The notes under the pieces are model-generated. The model ran no database searches, was not told where the DNA came from, and was given only the letters and a program-made list of their open reading frames with translations. Positions 12,913 through 19,430 of a stretch of 19,430 nt of DNA are shown in pieces. Numbering within the stretch: the stretch's first letter is position 1; every line of letters starts with the position of its first letter. Both the position numbers and the translations under genes were made by a program. Source of the DNA: Eubacterium sp. (GTDB lineage: Bacteria; Bacillota_A; Clostridia; Lachnospirales; Lachnospiraceae); NCBI GenBank assembly GCA_023663915.1, contig JAMPGN010000060.1, positions 1 to 19,430 of the forward strand. The letters are read 5' to 3'.

Positions 12913-13788
12913 ATGAGAAATTTTAGAGATTTTAGTTTAGATGAACGACGTAATTATATAACTCTTTCAACAGGTGAATATTATCCAGATATTCTTATAT
13001 CTGCCTGTCGTTTATATCTGCCTGTGCTGGAAACATTTTCGGATATATTGCATCGGTCAGAAAGCTCTGCAGCATTATTTATGAATATAGCACAAACTCC
13101 GAATCCGTGGATGCGTATTCAACTGGCTAGAGTATTCAGAAAATATGTTTCACCTGAAACGCCTGTTGAAATGCTTAAGAAAAAAACGCTGGCGGAGCAA
13201 ATATGCCGTGATTTTGGTGATGGCTTCCGTCCTATTCATATAGTTCAGGAGCACTTTGATTCCCGCCCTTTACCGGATGAGGCTTTGTGCGCTGTACTTT
13301 GAGAATATAAGGATAGAGGAAAGAAAGGATATGACCTTACAGATAAATTTTTTGATATGATTCAAGAAAAATTTCCTGATATGTATATTTGGGGACCAAG
13401 AGGTGCGGGTTCTGACATTCAAGCGACTGAAATATGGGATGATTATCCCAACAATAGCAGACCTTTGGATTTTGTTATTTCGTCAAAAGATAGGAAGTCT
13501 ATATATGCAGTTGGACTTGCCAGATATGATGGAGATAGGGGCGGTGCGCAAGAGGATGATAGAACGGGCGGCTATAAAAATTGTTCTGATGAAATTTTGG
13601 ATTATGTGCATTCGCATAGGTTAAAGACTAAAATAATATTTTTAAATGATGGACCGGGATTATTGTTAGGTTCTATGTGGGAAGATTATTCTCGTATAGA
13701 AGAACGTTATCCCAATGAAGTGAAGGTTATCACATTGAGAATGATCGATGAAAGACTAACTAGATCATGGCTAAAAGGAGAGAATTGA
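12913..13788 (+). pseudogene. Putative type II restriction endonuclease, interrupted by one TGA
   Basis: Two open segments (12913-13302 and 13303-13788) are in the same frame, separated only by TGA at 13300-13302. Replacing it by a sense codon gives one 291-aa protein. The context CAVL-stop-EYKDRG would read naturally with Trp (TGG to TGA, one base). The downstream half has no ribosome binding site of its own before ATG 13357. Endonuclease function is inferred from position (4 bp convergence into a DNA methyltransferase) and from a possible PD-(D/E)XK-like region (RPLDFVISSKDRKS... GLARYDGDRGGAQEDDRTGGY). The ExK half-motif is not clear. The gene ends 1 nt before the methyltransferase ATG. 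It is most likely inactive. Confidence 0.75.
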
Positions 13789-13789
13789 T

Positions 13790-15079
13790 ATGGCAACGGG
13801 GATACCATCCAAAAAAACGCAAAAGCAAAAAAAAATTCCTGTTAGCTTATCTTATGAAGGAAAAGAATCGGTTGAAAGTGTCTTGAATTATGCAGGAAAG
13901 CAATTTGATGTACAGTTTTCCATAAATGGGAATGGAAAAAATCTATTGTTTTTTGGAGATAATATAGATGCATTAGCATATTTACTGAATAATGGATATA
14001 AAAATAAGATTAAATTAATCTATATTGATCCTCCATTTGCAACTACGTCAAATTTTGTCAGCCGTCAGCAGGAACATGCGTATAGTGATTTACTTTGTGG
14101 CGGTGAGTATGTTGAATTTTTGCGCAAAAGATTAATTTTTATGCGGGAACTATTATCCAAAGAAGGTTCTATTTATCTTCATTTAGACAATAAAATGGCT
14201 TTTACGATGAAGGTGATAATGGACGAAATTTTTGGGGAAGATAATTGCAGGGCATTTATTACAAGAAAAAAGTGCAGTACAAAGAATTATACTAAAAATA
14301 CATTTGGTAATATTTCAGATTATATTATGTTTTATTCTAAAACTGCCAATTATACATGGAATCGCCCTTATGAACCGTGGGAATATGATCGGATGATTGA
14401 ACAGTATCCATATATTGATGAAAAAACAGGGAGACGTTATAAAAAGGTTCCAATTCATGCTCCGGGGGTTAGAAATGGAGAAACAGGAAAGGAATGGAGA
14501 GGCAAGCTGCCACCAGAAGGCAAACATTGGCAGTATACACCAGATAAACTTGATAAATTAGATGCTTCTGGAGAAATTTATTGGAGTCCAACAGGAAATC
14601 CTAGACGGATGGTATTTTGTGATTCATCAGGCGGAGTTCCGGTTCAGGATATTTGGTTAAATTATAGAGATTCAATTAATCAGTCTCAAAAGACGACGGG
14701 TTATCCAACTGAAAAAAATATGGATATGTTGAAATTAATTGTAACAGCGTCGTCTAATCCGGGGGATATCGTTTTGGATTGTTTTGCTGGAAGTGGAACA
14801 ACTTTAGACGCAGCTTATGAAAATAATCGTTATTGGATTGGTGCAGATAATAGTTTGGAAAGTATAAAGGCTGTAGTTAAACGTTTTACAGAAGGGCTTG
14901 ATGTATATGGGGATTATGTGAATAGTATGGTATGTAGACAGTATTCATTGAATTTGGTGGAAAAATGCCCATTTACTATTTTGGCTTTAAAAGAAAATGA
15001 GTCTTGTGTAGAAAAATTTTGCCATATGCAGTCTCCCATACAAAGTAGTTTTGGTGAGCAAGTGCCCACGGGAACGTGA
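13790..15079 (+). CDS. Beta-class DNA methyltransferase (adenine-N6 or cytosine-N4)
   Basis: This 429-aa modification enzyme has catalytic motif IV YIDPPFATTSNF (DPPF at 80-83) ahead of the SAM-binding motif I DCFAGSGTT (330-338). The target-recognition region lies between them, the beta arrangement of type II and type III N-methyltransferases. DPPF is found in both N6A and N4C enzymes, so the methylated base is open. AAGGAG (13775-13780) gives a good start. The last eight codons (after Gly422) lie within a 112-bp repeat, so the native C-terminus was probably replaced. The catalytic core is complete, and the enzyme may be active as an orphan after loss of its endonuclease. Confidence 0.9.
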   Translation: MATGIPSKKTQKQKKIPVSLSYEGKESVESVLNYAGKQFDVQFSINGNGKNLLFFGDNIDALAYLLNNGYKNKIKLIYIDPPFATTSNFVSRQQEHAYSDLLCGGEYVEFLRKRLIFMRELLSKEGSIYLHLDNKMAFTMKVIMDEIFGEDNCRAFITRKKCSTKNYTKNTFGNISDYIMFYSKTANYTWNRPYEPWEYDRMIEQYPYIDEKTGRRYKKVPIHAPGVRNGETGKEWRGKLPPEGKHWQYTPDKLDKLDASGEIYWSPTGNPRRMVFCDSSGGVPVQDIWLNYRDSINQSQKTTGYPTEKNMDMLKLIVTASSNPGDIVLDCFAGSGTTLDAAYENNRYWIGADNSLESIKAVVKRFTEGLDVYGDYVNSMVCRQYSLNLVEKCPFTILALKENESCVEKFCHMQSPIQSSFGEQVPTGT

Positions 15080-15165
15080 GATGAGGGATGTCATTCATAA
15101 TTTGCTTTGCAAGTTATTTATGTAGGGTGTTTGCCTTATGGGATTGGTCATGTAATGGCTTCTTA
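15054..15165. repeat. Tandem repeat unit, copy 1 (112 bp)
   Basis: It begins GTGAGCAAG and ends TTCTTA, immediately followed by a second 112-bp copy about four-fifths identical by eye (21 differences, no gaps). It overlaps the 3' end of the methyltransferase gene. An internal hairpin TTGC-TTT-GCAA is shared by both copies. Confidence 0.85.
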
Positions 15166-15277
15166 GTGAGCAAGTTTGTGCGGGAACGTGAAATGAGACA
15201 TGCCATTCATAATTTGCTTTGCAAATTATTCATGTAGGGCATTCGCCCTATGTAATCGGTCATACAATGGCTCCTTA
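15166..15277. repeat. Tandem repeat unit, copy 2 (112 bp)
   Basis: It has the same GTGAGCAAG start and CCTTA end as copy 1. A third GTGAGCAAG begins at 15278 but then turns into an inverted partial copy of this unit. Confidence 0.85.
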
Positions 15278-15328
15278 GTGAGCAAGCTCCCACGGAGCCA
15301 TTGTATGACCGATTCCGCATGTCTCATT
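15192..15328. repeat. Four-helix cruciform element
   Basis: The closing stem is AATGAGACATGC (15192-15203) with GCATGTCTCATT (15317-15328), both perfect. Inside are a hairpin ATAATTTGC-TTT-GCAAATTAT, a hairpin AGGGC-ATTC-GCCCT, and a perfect 21-bp stem of 15254-15274 with 15294-15314. Such perfection suggests a recent mobile structured element (MITE-like) or a structured RNA. No open frame is supported in it. Confidence 0.8.
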
Positions 15329-15338
15329 GCTAAAACAA

Positions 15339-15366
15339 AATAGACCATTTAAACAAATGGTCTATT
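15339..15366 (-). terminator. Hairpin with T-tract on the minus strand
   Basis: AATAGACCATTT and AAATGGTCTATT form a perfect 12-bp stem with a 4-nt loop. Read on the minus strand it is followed by TTGTTTTAG. No minus-strand gene is apparent to its right, so the transcript it would end is unknown. It could alternatively be part of the repeat cluster. Confidence 0.5.
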
Positions 15367-15370
15367 GAGG

Positions 15371-15450
15371 GGAGTATATATAATTAATATATAAGGGTCT
15401 GTAGATAGAAGTTGAAGGGTTGTTTCTATCTACAATTATTATTATACTCC
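15371..15450. repeat. 80-bp inverted-repeat element with GGAGTATA ends
   Basis: GGAGTATA (15371-15378) and TATACTCC (15443-15450) bound an interval that also contains the perfect 11-bp stem TGTAGATAGAA (15400-15410) with TTCTATCTACA (15424-15434). It looks like a short MITE-like or structured RNA element. Confidence 0.55.
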
Positions 15451-15475
15451 ATTCTATAAAAAATGCAATTTAAAA

Positions 15476-15539
15476 TAGTACTAAAGTCCTATGCAAATAT
15501 TTGGTAATTTTATATAAAAATATAGTACTAAAGACCTAT
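15476..15539 (+). repeat. Pair of 17-bp direct repeats upstream of the small N/Q/S-rich gene
   Basis: TAGTACTAAAGTCCTAT (15476-15492) and TAGTACTAAAGACCTAT (15523-15539) differ at one base and are 47 bp apart. The second runs into TATAAT (15539-15544), and a further TATAAT is at 15550-15555. Paired regulator sites at the promoter of the following small gene are a reasonable guess. Confidence 0.6.
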
Positions 15540-15613
15540 ATAATGGGTGTATAATTTATTTTCGATCTTGCAATACTATTCCTGTAACTAAAATTAATCA
15601 GGAGGTATTTGAG

Positions 15614-15769
15614 ATGTCTAAGAATGATTATAGCCAGAACACACAGAATGACAAGCAGCAGGATAAGTCCAACAACTCCAGCAGCCAGAACAATCAGAAT
15701 AGCCAGAAGAACAATTCTAAGAACAGTTCCGGCAGCAACACACAGGACAACCAGAAGAACAACTATTAA
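15614..15769 (+). CDS. Small Asn/Gln/Ser-rich protein, 51 aa
   Basis: This short hydrophilic low-complexity protein begins MSKNDYSQNTQND and ends DNQKNNY. By count it has 15 Asn, 11 Ser, 9 Gln, 6 Lys and 4 Asp, and no hydrophobic core. A near-ideal AGGAGGT (15600-15606) lies 7 nt before the ATG, and a good terminator follows, so it is a real single-gene unit. The composition recalls gamma-type small acid-soluble spore proteins and other disordered stress or spore proteins, but there is no recognisable repeat of that family. The role is unknown. The reverse strand looks like an open hydrophobic frame only because of the AAC/CAG-rich codons. Confidence 0.82.
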   Translation: MSKNDYSQNTQNDKQQDKSNNSSSQNNQNSQKNNSKNSSGSNTQDNQKNNY

Positions 15770-15797
15770 GCATCTGCTTGATAACGTTAATGCGAAG

Positions 15798-15831
15798 AAC
15801 GGTATGGTCATTTATGGCTGTACCGTTTTTT
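15798..15831 (+). terminator. Terminator of the small N/Q/S-rich gene
   Basis: AACGGTA (15798-15804) pairs with TACCGTT (15821-15827), with further wobble pairs inside. Six T residues follow (15826-15831). Confidence 0.85.
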
Positions 15832-15942
15832 GCGATTGTTATTTGAAGTATTTTGTTATAAAATGGACGAGACAGCAGTGTACAGCAGCAAAATGTAAGA
15901 TGTCAAAATGGCGCTGTGTTGTGAGATTGAAATGAGGTTTAC

Positions 15943-17091
15943 ATGGACAAATTAGAATACATTGCGCCCTGCCATTTCGGGCTGGAGGCGGTTTTAAAAA
16001 GAGAAATCGCGGATTTAGGATATGACATTGTCTCGGTTGAGGATGGAAGGATCACCTTTGCGGGGGATGCACAGGCGTTGTGCCGTGCAAATATTTTTCT
16101 TCGCACGGCGGAGCGTGTGCTGATTAAGGTAGGAAGTTTTCACGCGGAGACGTTCGAGGAGCTTTTTCAAGGGACGAAGGCATTGCCGTGGGCGGATTAC
16201 ATACCCAAAAATGGTAAATTCTGGGTGACGAAAGCGGCGAGTGTGAAGAGTAAACTTTTCAGCCCTTCCGATATTCAGTCCGTGATGAAGAAAGCCATGG
16301 TAGAGAGCATGAAAGGCAGCTATCCGGCGGATTGGTTTACGGAGAGCGGCGCGTCTTATCCTGTGCGGGTTTTTTTGAAGAAAGACGAGGTGACGGTGGG
16401 GCTGGATACTACCGGAGAATCCCTGCATAAAAGGGGATACAGGAAGCTGGCGGCGAAAGCGCCCATCGCTGAGAACCTGGCGGCGGCGCTCATTATGTTA
16501 ACTCCGTGGAAAGGTGATCGCATTTTGGTCGATCCCTTTTGCGGCAGCGGGACGATCCCGATCGAGGCGGCTATGATGGCGGCGAATATGGCTCCGGGAA
16601 TGAACCGGAATTTCACGGCGGAAGAATGGACGCATATCGCGGACAGGAAATGCTGGTACCGGGCGGCAGATGAGGCGGAGTCATTGATTGATAGGAGTGT
16701 GGAAACGGACATTCAAGGATACGATATCAATGATGATATGGTATCTATTGCAAGAGCAAATGCTAAGTTAGCAGGGGTGGAGCAGATGATTCATTTTCAG
16801 CGTAGAGGCGTGGAACAGATGAGCCATCCCAAAAAATACGGGTTTATTATTACGAATCCGCCGTATGGAGAGCGGCTTGAGGATAAGAAAAATCTTCTGG
16901 AACTCTACAGTGTGATCGGAGAGCGGTATAGGGCGCTGGACAGCTGGTCTATGTATTTGATCACTTCTTATGAGCAGGCAGAGCAGGCGATCGGCAGAAA
17001 AGCGGATAAAAATAGAAAAATTTACAATGGTATGATGAAGACATATTTCTATCAGTTTATGGGCTCTAAACCGGGTGGGAGAAAAAGATAA
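15943..17091 (+). CDS. THUMP-domain class I RNA methyltransferase (RlmL N-terminal/YpsC type)
   Basis: This 382-aa SAM-dependent enzyme probably methylates a guanine N2 in 23S rRNA, as RlmL does. The N-terminal ferredoxin-like and THUMP region is about residues 1-155 (CHFGLEAVLKREI near the start, YPVRVFLKKDEVTVGLDTTG at its end). The Rossmann catalytic domain has DPFCGSGT at 197-204 and the active-site NPPYGER at 305-311. A length near 380 aa fits the single-domain Firmicute YpsC-like form rather than the RlmKL fusion. GAGG lies 6 nt before the ATG. It is the first gene of a tight four-gene unit; its stop is directly followed by the next ATG. Confidence 0.93.
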   Translation: MDKLEYIAPCHFGLEAVLKREIADLGYDIVSVEDGRITFAGDAQALCRANIFLRTAERVLIKVGSFHAETFEELFQGTKALPWADYIPKNGKFWVTKAASVKSKLFSPSDIQSVMKKAMVESMKGSYPADWFTESGASYPVRVFLKKDEVTVGLDTTGESLHKRGYRKLAAKAPIAENLAAALIMLTPWKGDRILVDPFCGSGTIPIEAAMMAANMAPGMNRNFTAEEWTHIADRKCWYRAADEAESLIDRSVETDIQGYDINDDMVSIARANAKLAGVEQMIHFQRRGVEQMSHPKKYGFIITNPPYGERLEDKKNLLELYSVIGERYRALDSWSMYLITSYEQAEQAIGRKADKNRKIYNGMMKTYFYQFMGSKPGGRKR

Positions 17092-18189
17092 ATGATGCAG
17101 TACGATAAATTGATGAAAAGAACAGCGGTATATTGTCTTGTGTTTGTATTGACGGCGATGGGTGCGATGCTGTATTATTCCGCCAAAAAGATCGTTGTGG
17201 TGGCGGATGTGGCGCAGGACGAAGTTGAACAAAATGCGGGGAGCGATACAGAAGCTTCGGTGAGATCCGCAACCGCCGCGGCTGACGAGGACAGAAACCA
17301 CATAGAAATTGACCGAGATAGTCAAGAAACGAACTATTTTTGCATTCCTATGCCGGAAGATGTGCGGGTGGAGGAAGTCACGATCGAGAATCATTATATG
17401 GACAGGGAATTGTGGGTCAGCATTGAACCGAAAGATATGGACGGACGGGACAAGTTTTACGAGCAGAATAGTGTGTACGGTAACTGCACGGACGTACTGA
17501 CCGGACATTTTGATGTGGAAAAAGAGTGGTTATGCCTGCGTTTTGAGTTGACGGGTGTATATGAATATCATAGTATATTTGAGAACAATACGTTATATAT
17601 AGAGTTCATGACACCGAAAGAGGCATACGACAAGATCGTCGTGATCGATCCGGGGTACGGTATGAAAGACATGGGTGTCACCGTGAATGGAATCCATGCA
17701 AAAGATATTACGCTGGAGATTGCCAAGGCGTTGAAAGCGAAACTGGACGGGACGGATATCAAAGTTTATTATACGAGGATGGACGATAGTAACCCTGCCA
17801 CGGAGAGCCGGGTAAGGCTGGCGGCTGACACCAAGGCGGATATGCTGATCCGCATCGAGGTGGGCAGTGCGCAGAGCAGCAAACAATATGGTACGGAAGC
17901 GGTCTACAACAGTCGGTTTTTTATTCCCGGTTTCGGCAGTGTGGAGCTGGCGGATATCTTGGAGCGGGAAGTGGTGACGGCAATCAGCGGCAAGGCGAAT
18001 GGACTGTTGGAAGCGACCGATACGGATGCGGTCATAAGTGAAGCTACCGTTCCGGCGGCGGCTGTTAAAGTGGGATATCTGACCAACGGACAGGAATATA
18101 TTCTATTACAGCGTGAGGACTATATACAGCGTATTGCGGAAGGAATTTATCAGGCGGTTATCAAAGCATATGAGGAGCAGGAAGAGTGA
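17092..18189 (+). CDS. Membrane-anchored amidase_3-like protein with degenerate active site
   Basis: This 365-aa protein has one N-terminal membrane segment (about 11-30), an acidic linker, a beta-rich AMIN-like region (about 80-175) and a C-terminal domain (about 181-355) clearly laid out as N-acetylmuramoyl-L-alanine amidase (VVIDPGYG, VYYTRMDD, SRVRLAAD, ADMLIRIEVG, VKVGYLTNGQEY). The expected catalytic and zinc positions are all changed: His of DPGHGG is Tyr189, Glu of EKD is Ala203, His of SIH is Glu255 and Glu of the TECGF motif is Lys326. It should therefore be a non-hydrolytic wall-binding or regulatory protein outside the membrane. The ATG abuts the previous stop, and its own stop overlaps the next start, so translation is coupled. 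Confidence 0.88.
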   Translation: MMQYDKLMKRTAVYCLVFVLTAMGAMLYYSAKKIVVVADVAQDEVEQNAGSDTEASVRSATAAADEDRNHIEIDRDSQETNYFCIPMPEDVRVEEVTIENHYMDRELWVSIEPKDMDGRDKFYEQNSVYGNCTDVLTGHFDVEKEWLCLRFELTGVYEYHSIFENNTLYIEFMTPKEAYDKIVVIDPGYGMKDMGVTVNGIHAKDITLEIAKALKAKLDGTDIKVYYTRMDDSNPATESRVRLAADTKADMLIRIEVGSAQSSKQYGTEAVYNSRFFIPGFGSVELADILEREVVTAISGKANGLLEATDTDAVISEATVPAAAVKVGYLTNGQEYILLQREDYIQRIAEGIYQAVIKAYEEQEE

Positions 18190-18809
18190 TGCAGAAGATT
18201 ATTTTTGCTACGGGAAATGCAGGCAAGATGCATGAGATACGGAATATACTCAGAGAGACAGGCTTGCAGATCTTATCGATGAAAGAAGCCGGAATCAGTG
18301 CGGACATCGTGGAGGACGGCACGACTTTTGAAGAGAATGCGATTATTAAGGCAAAAGCGGTGGCGCGCCTGTTGCGGGAGCAGACCGATGATACATACCA
18401 TGACGCGATTGTGCTGGCGGACGATTCGGGGCTGGAGATCGACTATTTGAACAAAGAGCCGGGAGTTTACACGGCGAGATATCTGGGCGAAGATACACCG
18501 CAAAGTGTGAAAAACGCGAGTCTGATCGAGCGTCTTACGGGAGTGCCGGATGAGAAGCGCACTGCCAGATTCGTGTGTGTAACTGCGGCGGCTATGCCGG
18601 ATGGCGAGGTTTTCACGACGCGCGGCGTGATTGAGGGAAGGATTGCGCATCAGATCAAGGGCGATAACGGGTTTGGTTATGACCCGATTTTCTATGTTCC
18701 GGAATTAGGCTGCACCACGGCACAGATCAGCGAGGAGGAGAAAAACCGCATCAGCCACCGTGGGAAGGCTTTGGAGGCAATGAAAAAGGAACTGAGGAAA
18801 AGGATGTAA
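18189..18809 (+). CDS. rdgB: RdgB/HAM1 non-canonical purine NTP pyrophosphatase
   Basis: This 206-aa house-cleaning enzyme hydrolyses dITP, ITP and XTP to the monophosphate and pyrophosphate, keeping deaminated purines out of nucleic acid. Family motifs are complete: FATGNAGKMHEI near the N-terminus, LADDSGLEIDYLNKEPGVYTARY with the catalytic Asp pair, and GDNGFGYDPIF and ISHRGKAL for base binding. ATG 18189 overlaps the upstream TGA (TGATG), with AGGAG just upstream. It forms one unit with the RNA methyltransferase, amidase-like and phosphodiesterase genes. Confidence 0.96.
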   Translation: MQKIIFATGNAGKMHEIRNILRETGLQILSMKEAGISADIVEDGTTFEENAIIKAKAVARLLREQTDDTYHDAIVLADDSGLEIDYLNKEPGVYTARYLGEDTPQSVKNASLIERLTGVPDEKRTARFVCVTAAAMPDGEVFTTRGVIEGRIAHQIKGDNGFGYDPIFYVPELGCTTAQISEEEKNRISHRGKALEAMKKELRKRM

Positions 18810-18810
18810 T

Positions 18811-19296
18811 ATGATGAGGATATTGATTGTGAGCGACACGCACCGCTACAATACTAATTTTTTAAAAGTGGTGAAGAAAATTGCGCCGCTCGACATGGTA
18901 GTGCATTGCGGAGATATAGAGGGAAGCGAGCTTTTGATCTCAAAGGCGGCTGGATGTCCGGTGCAGATGGTGCAGGGGAACAATGACTTTTTTTCCGATC
19001 TGCCAAGGGAAAAAGAATTTATGCTGGGGCGGTACAAAGTGTGGCTGACCCATGGACATAATTACTATATCGCCATGAACAGCGAAATGATCAAGCAGGA
19101 AGCAAGAGAGCGGGAAGTCGATATCGTGATGTGCGGGCACACGCATAAGCCGGTCGTGGATATCGGGGCGGATTTGACGCTGGTTAATCCGGGCAGCATC
19201 AGCTATCCACGGCAGGAAAACCGGAAACCCAGCTATATTCTGATGGAGATCGATAAGGCAGGCGAGGCGCATTATACCATCAATTATCTCACATAG
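18811..19296 (+). CDS. YfcE/MJ0936-type metallophosphodiesterase
   Basis: This 161-aa cytoplasmic calcineurin-like phosphoesterase has the full dinuclear metal signature: SDTH (8-11), HCGD with Asp35, GNND (56-59), His81 and His83 in THGH, and GHTH (109-112). Small YfcE-like enzymes hydrolyse phosphodiesters in vitro, and their physiological substrate is generally unknown. RdgB and YfcE genes are very often adjacent in Firmicutes, as here (1 nt apart). AAGGA lies just before the start. Confidence 0.94.
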   Translation: MMRILIVSDTHRYNTNFLKVVKKIAPLDMVVHCGDIEGSELLISKAAGCPVQMVQGNNDFFSDLPREKEFMLGRYKVWLTHGHNYYIAMNSEMIKQEAREREVDIVMCGHTHKPVVDIGADLTLVNPGSISYPRQENRKPSYILMEIDKAGEAHYTINYLT

Positions 19297-19315
19297 AGAA
19301 AATATAAAAAACCAG

Positions 19316-19344
19316 TTGACATCGAAAATGGTATGCTATATAAT
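19316..19344 (+). promoter_or_regulatory. Consensus promoter of the tRNA gene
   Basis: TTGACA (19316-19321), 17 bp, TATAAT (19339-19344): a perfect strong promoter, as expected for a stable RNA. The start would be near 19351, about 32 nt before the mature tRNA end. Confidence 0.92.
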
Positions 19345-19382
19345 ATATATTGCGTTGTAAATGGGGCGCAAGCAGGTTTTTT

Positions 19383-19430
19383 CGGGGTGTGGCTCAGCTT
19401 GGCTAGAGCGCCTGGTTTGGGACCAGGAGG
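19383..19430 (+). tRNA. tRNA-Pro (UGG), 3' end outside the window
   Basis: Acceptor 5' strand CGGGGTG, D-arm GCTC...GAGC, and anticodon stem CCTGG / CCAGG around the loop TTTGGGA give anticodon TGG for proline. The variable loop, T-arm and acceptor 3' strand lie beyond the window edge, so the gene is partial here only because of the cut. Confidence 0.93.

Larger units (their letters stand above)
12823..15610. other. AT-rich segment, probably horizontally acquired
   Basis: Base composition falls abruptly here: 14281-14340 has 9 G/C of 60, while 16501-16560 in the downstream housekeeping gene has 35 of 60. The segment holds a restriction-modification pair, tandem and inverted repeats and no housekeeping gene. 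No integrase, transposase or tRNA-end attachment site was seen inside it. Confidence 0.7.

Noticed and set aside
13300..13302. TGA as a selenocysteine codon
   Set aside because: No SECIS-like hairpin stands out just downstream, no selenoprotein family fits, and the neighbouring context suggests Trp.
15054..15328. CRISPR array
   Set aside because: The repeats are 112 bp, directly adjacent with no spacers, and diverged from each other; no cas genes are present.
15536..15811. Minus-strand 91-aa very hydrophobic protein
   Set aside because: It is the complement of the Asn/Gln/Ser-rich gene; the Leu/Val/Ile bias is a codon artefact, and it has no supporting start signal.
15609..15935. Plus-strand 108-aa Arg/Thr-rich frame
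   Set aside because: It is a frame-shifted shadow of the 51-aa gene that runs through that gene's terminator.
16768..17508. Minus-strand 246-aa frame across two genes
   Set aside because: It spans the junction of two well-supported plus-strand genes, is His/Arg/Phe-rich without domains, and has no ribosome binding site.

Overview
The window looks like chromosomal DNA of a low-to-mid GC Gram-positive anaerobe, most likely a member of the Clostridia close to Lachnospiraceae. This is inferred from strong purine-rich ribosome binding sites, TTGACA/TATAAT promoters, U-tailed hairpin terminators, and the set of families present (LicT-type antiterminator, YtrA-type GntR, HAAS/DUF1700, THUMP RNA methyltransferase next to RdgB). 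No single marker fixes the genus.

Positions 1-3254 hold a sugar PTS operon: a promoter, a textbook RAT antiterminator element overlapping an intrinsic terminator, a LicT/BglG-family antiterminator, a glucose-type EIIA and an EIICB of the glucose/N-acetylglucosamine family. The antiterminator is best started at GTG 251. Upstream ATGs lie inside the RAT/terminator RNA. Both HPr-target histidines of its PRD2 are replaced, one by Asp.

Positions 3255-5594 hold a structured intergenic element, then a GntR (YtrA-like) regulator, ABC ATPase and ABC-2 permease operon with its own promoter and likely operator. Positions 5698-7335 hold an ECF sigma factor followed by two soluble unknown proteins and a strong terminator, with no visible membrane anti-sigma factor.

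Positions 7314-12807 are a stretch of regulators and small units: an AraC regulator (minus), a small HPr-like protein and a pyridoxal-type kinase (plus), a MerR regulator with a GyrI-like ligand domain (minus) behind a clear MerR operator, a LacI regulator (plus) with an ACGT-centred operator, an unknown 128-aa protein and a HAAS/DUF1700 membrane protein.

Positions 12823-15610 are strikingly AT-rich and look transferred. They carry a restriction-modification pair whose putative endonuclease is broken by one in-frame TGA, while the beta-class DNA methyltransferase is open to motif I and beyond. The methyltransferase ends inside a 112-bp tandem repeat that leads into a four-helix cruciform, a second inverted-repeat element and a pair of 17-bp direct repeats. 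A 51-aa Asn/Gln/Ser-rich protein follows.

Positions 15943-19430 return to higher GC with a tight housekeeping operon: THUMP-type RNA methyltransferase, a membrane-anchored amidase-like protein in which all four expected catalytic or zinc positions are substituted, RdgB/HAM1 nucleotide pyrophosphatase and a YfcE-type phosphodiesterase. The window ends inside a tRNA-Pro(UGG) gene driven by a consensus promoter.

No wholly new multi-gene system is evident. The strongest leads are the degenerate amidase, the RAT-controlled PTS regulator with altered PRD2, the repeat/cruciform element next to the decayed restriction system, and the ECF sigma factor with two unknown partners.
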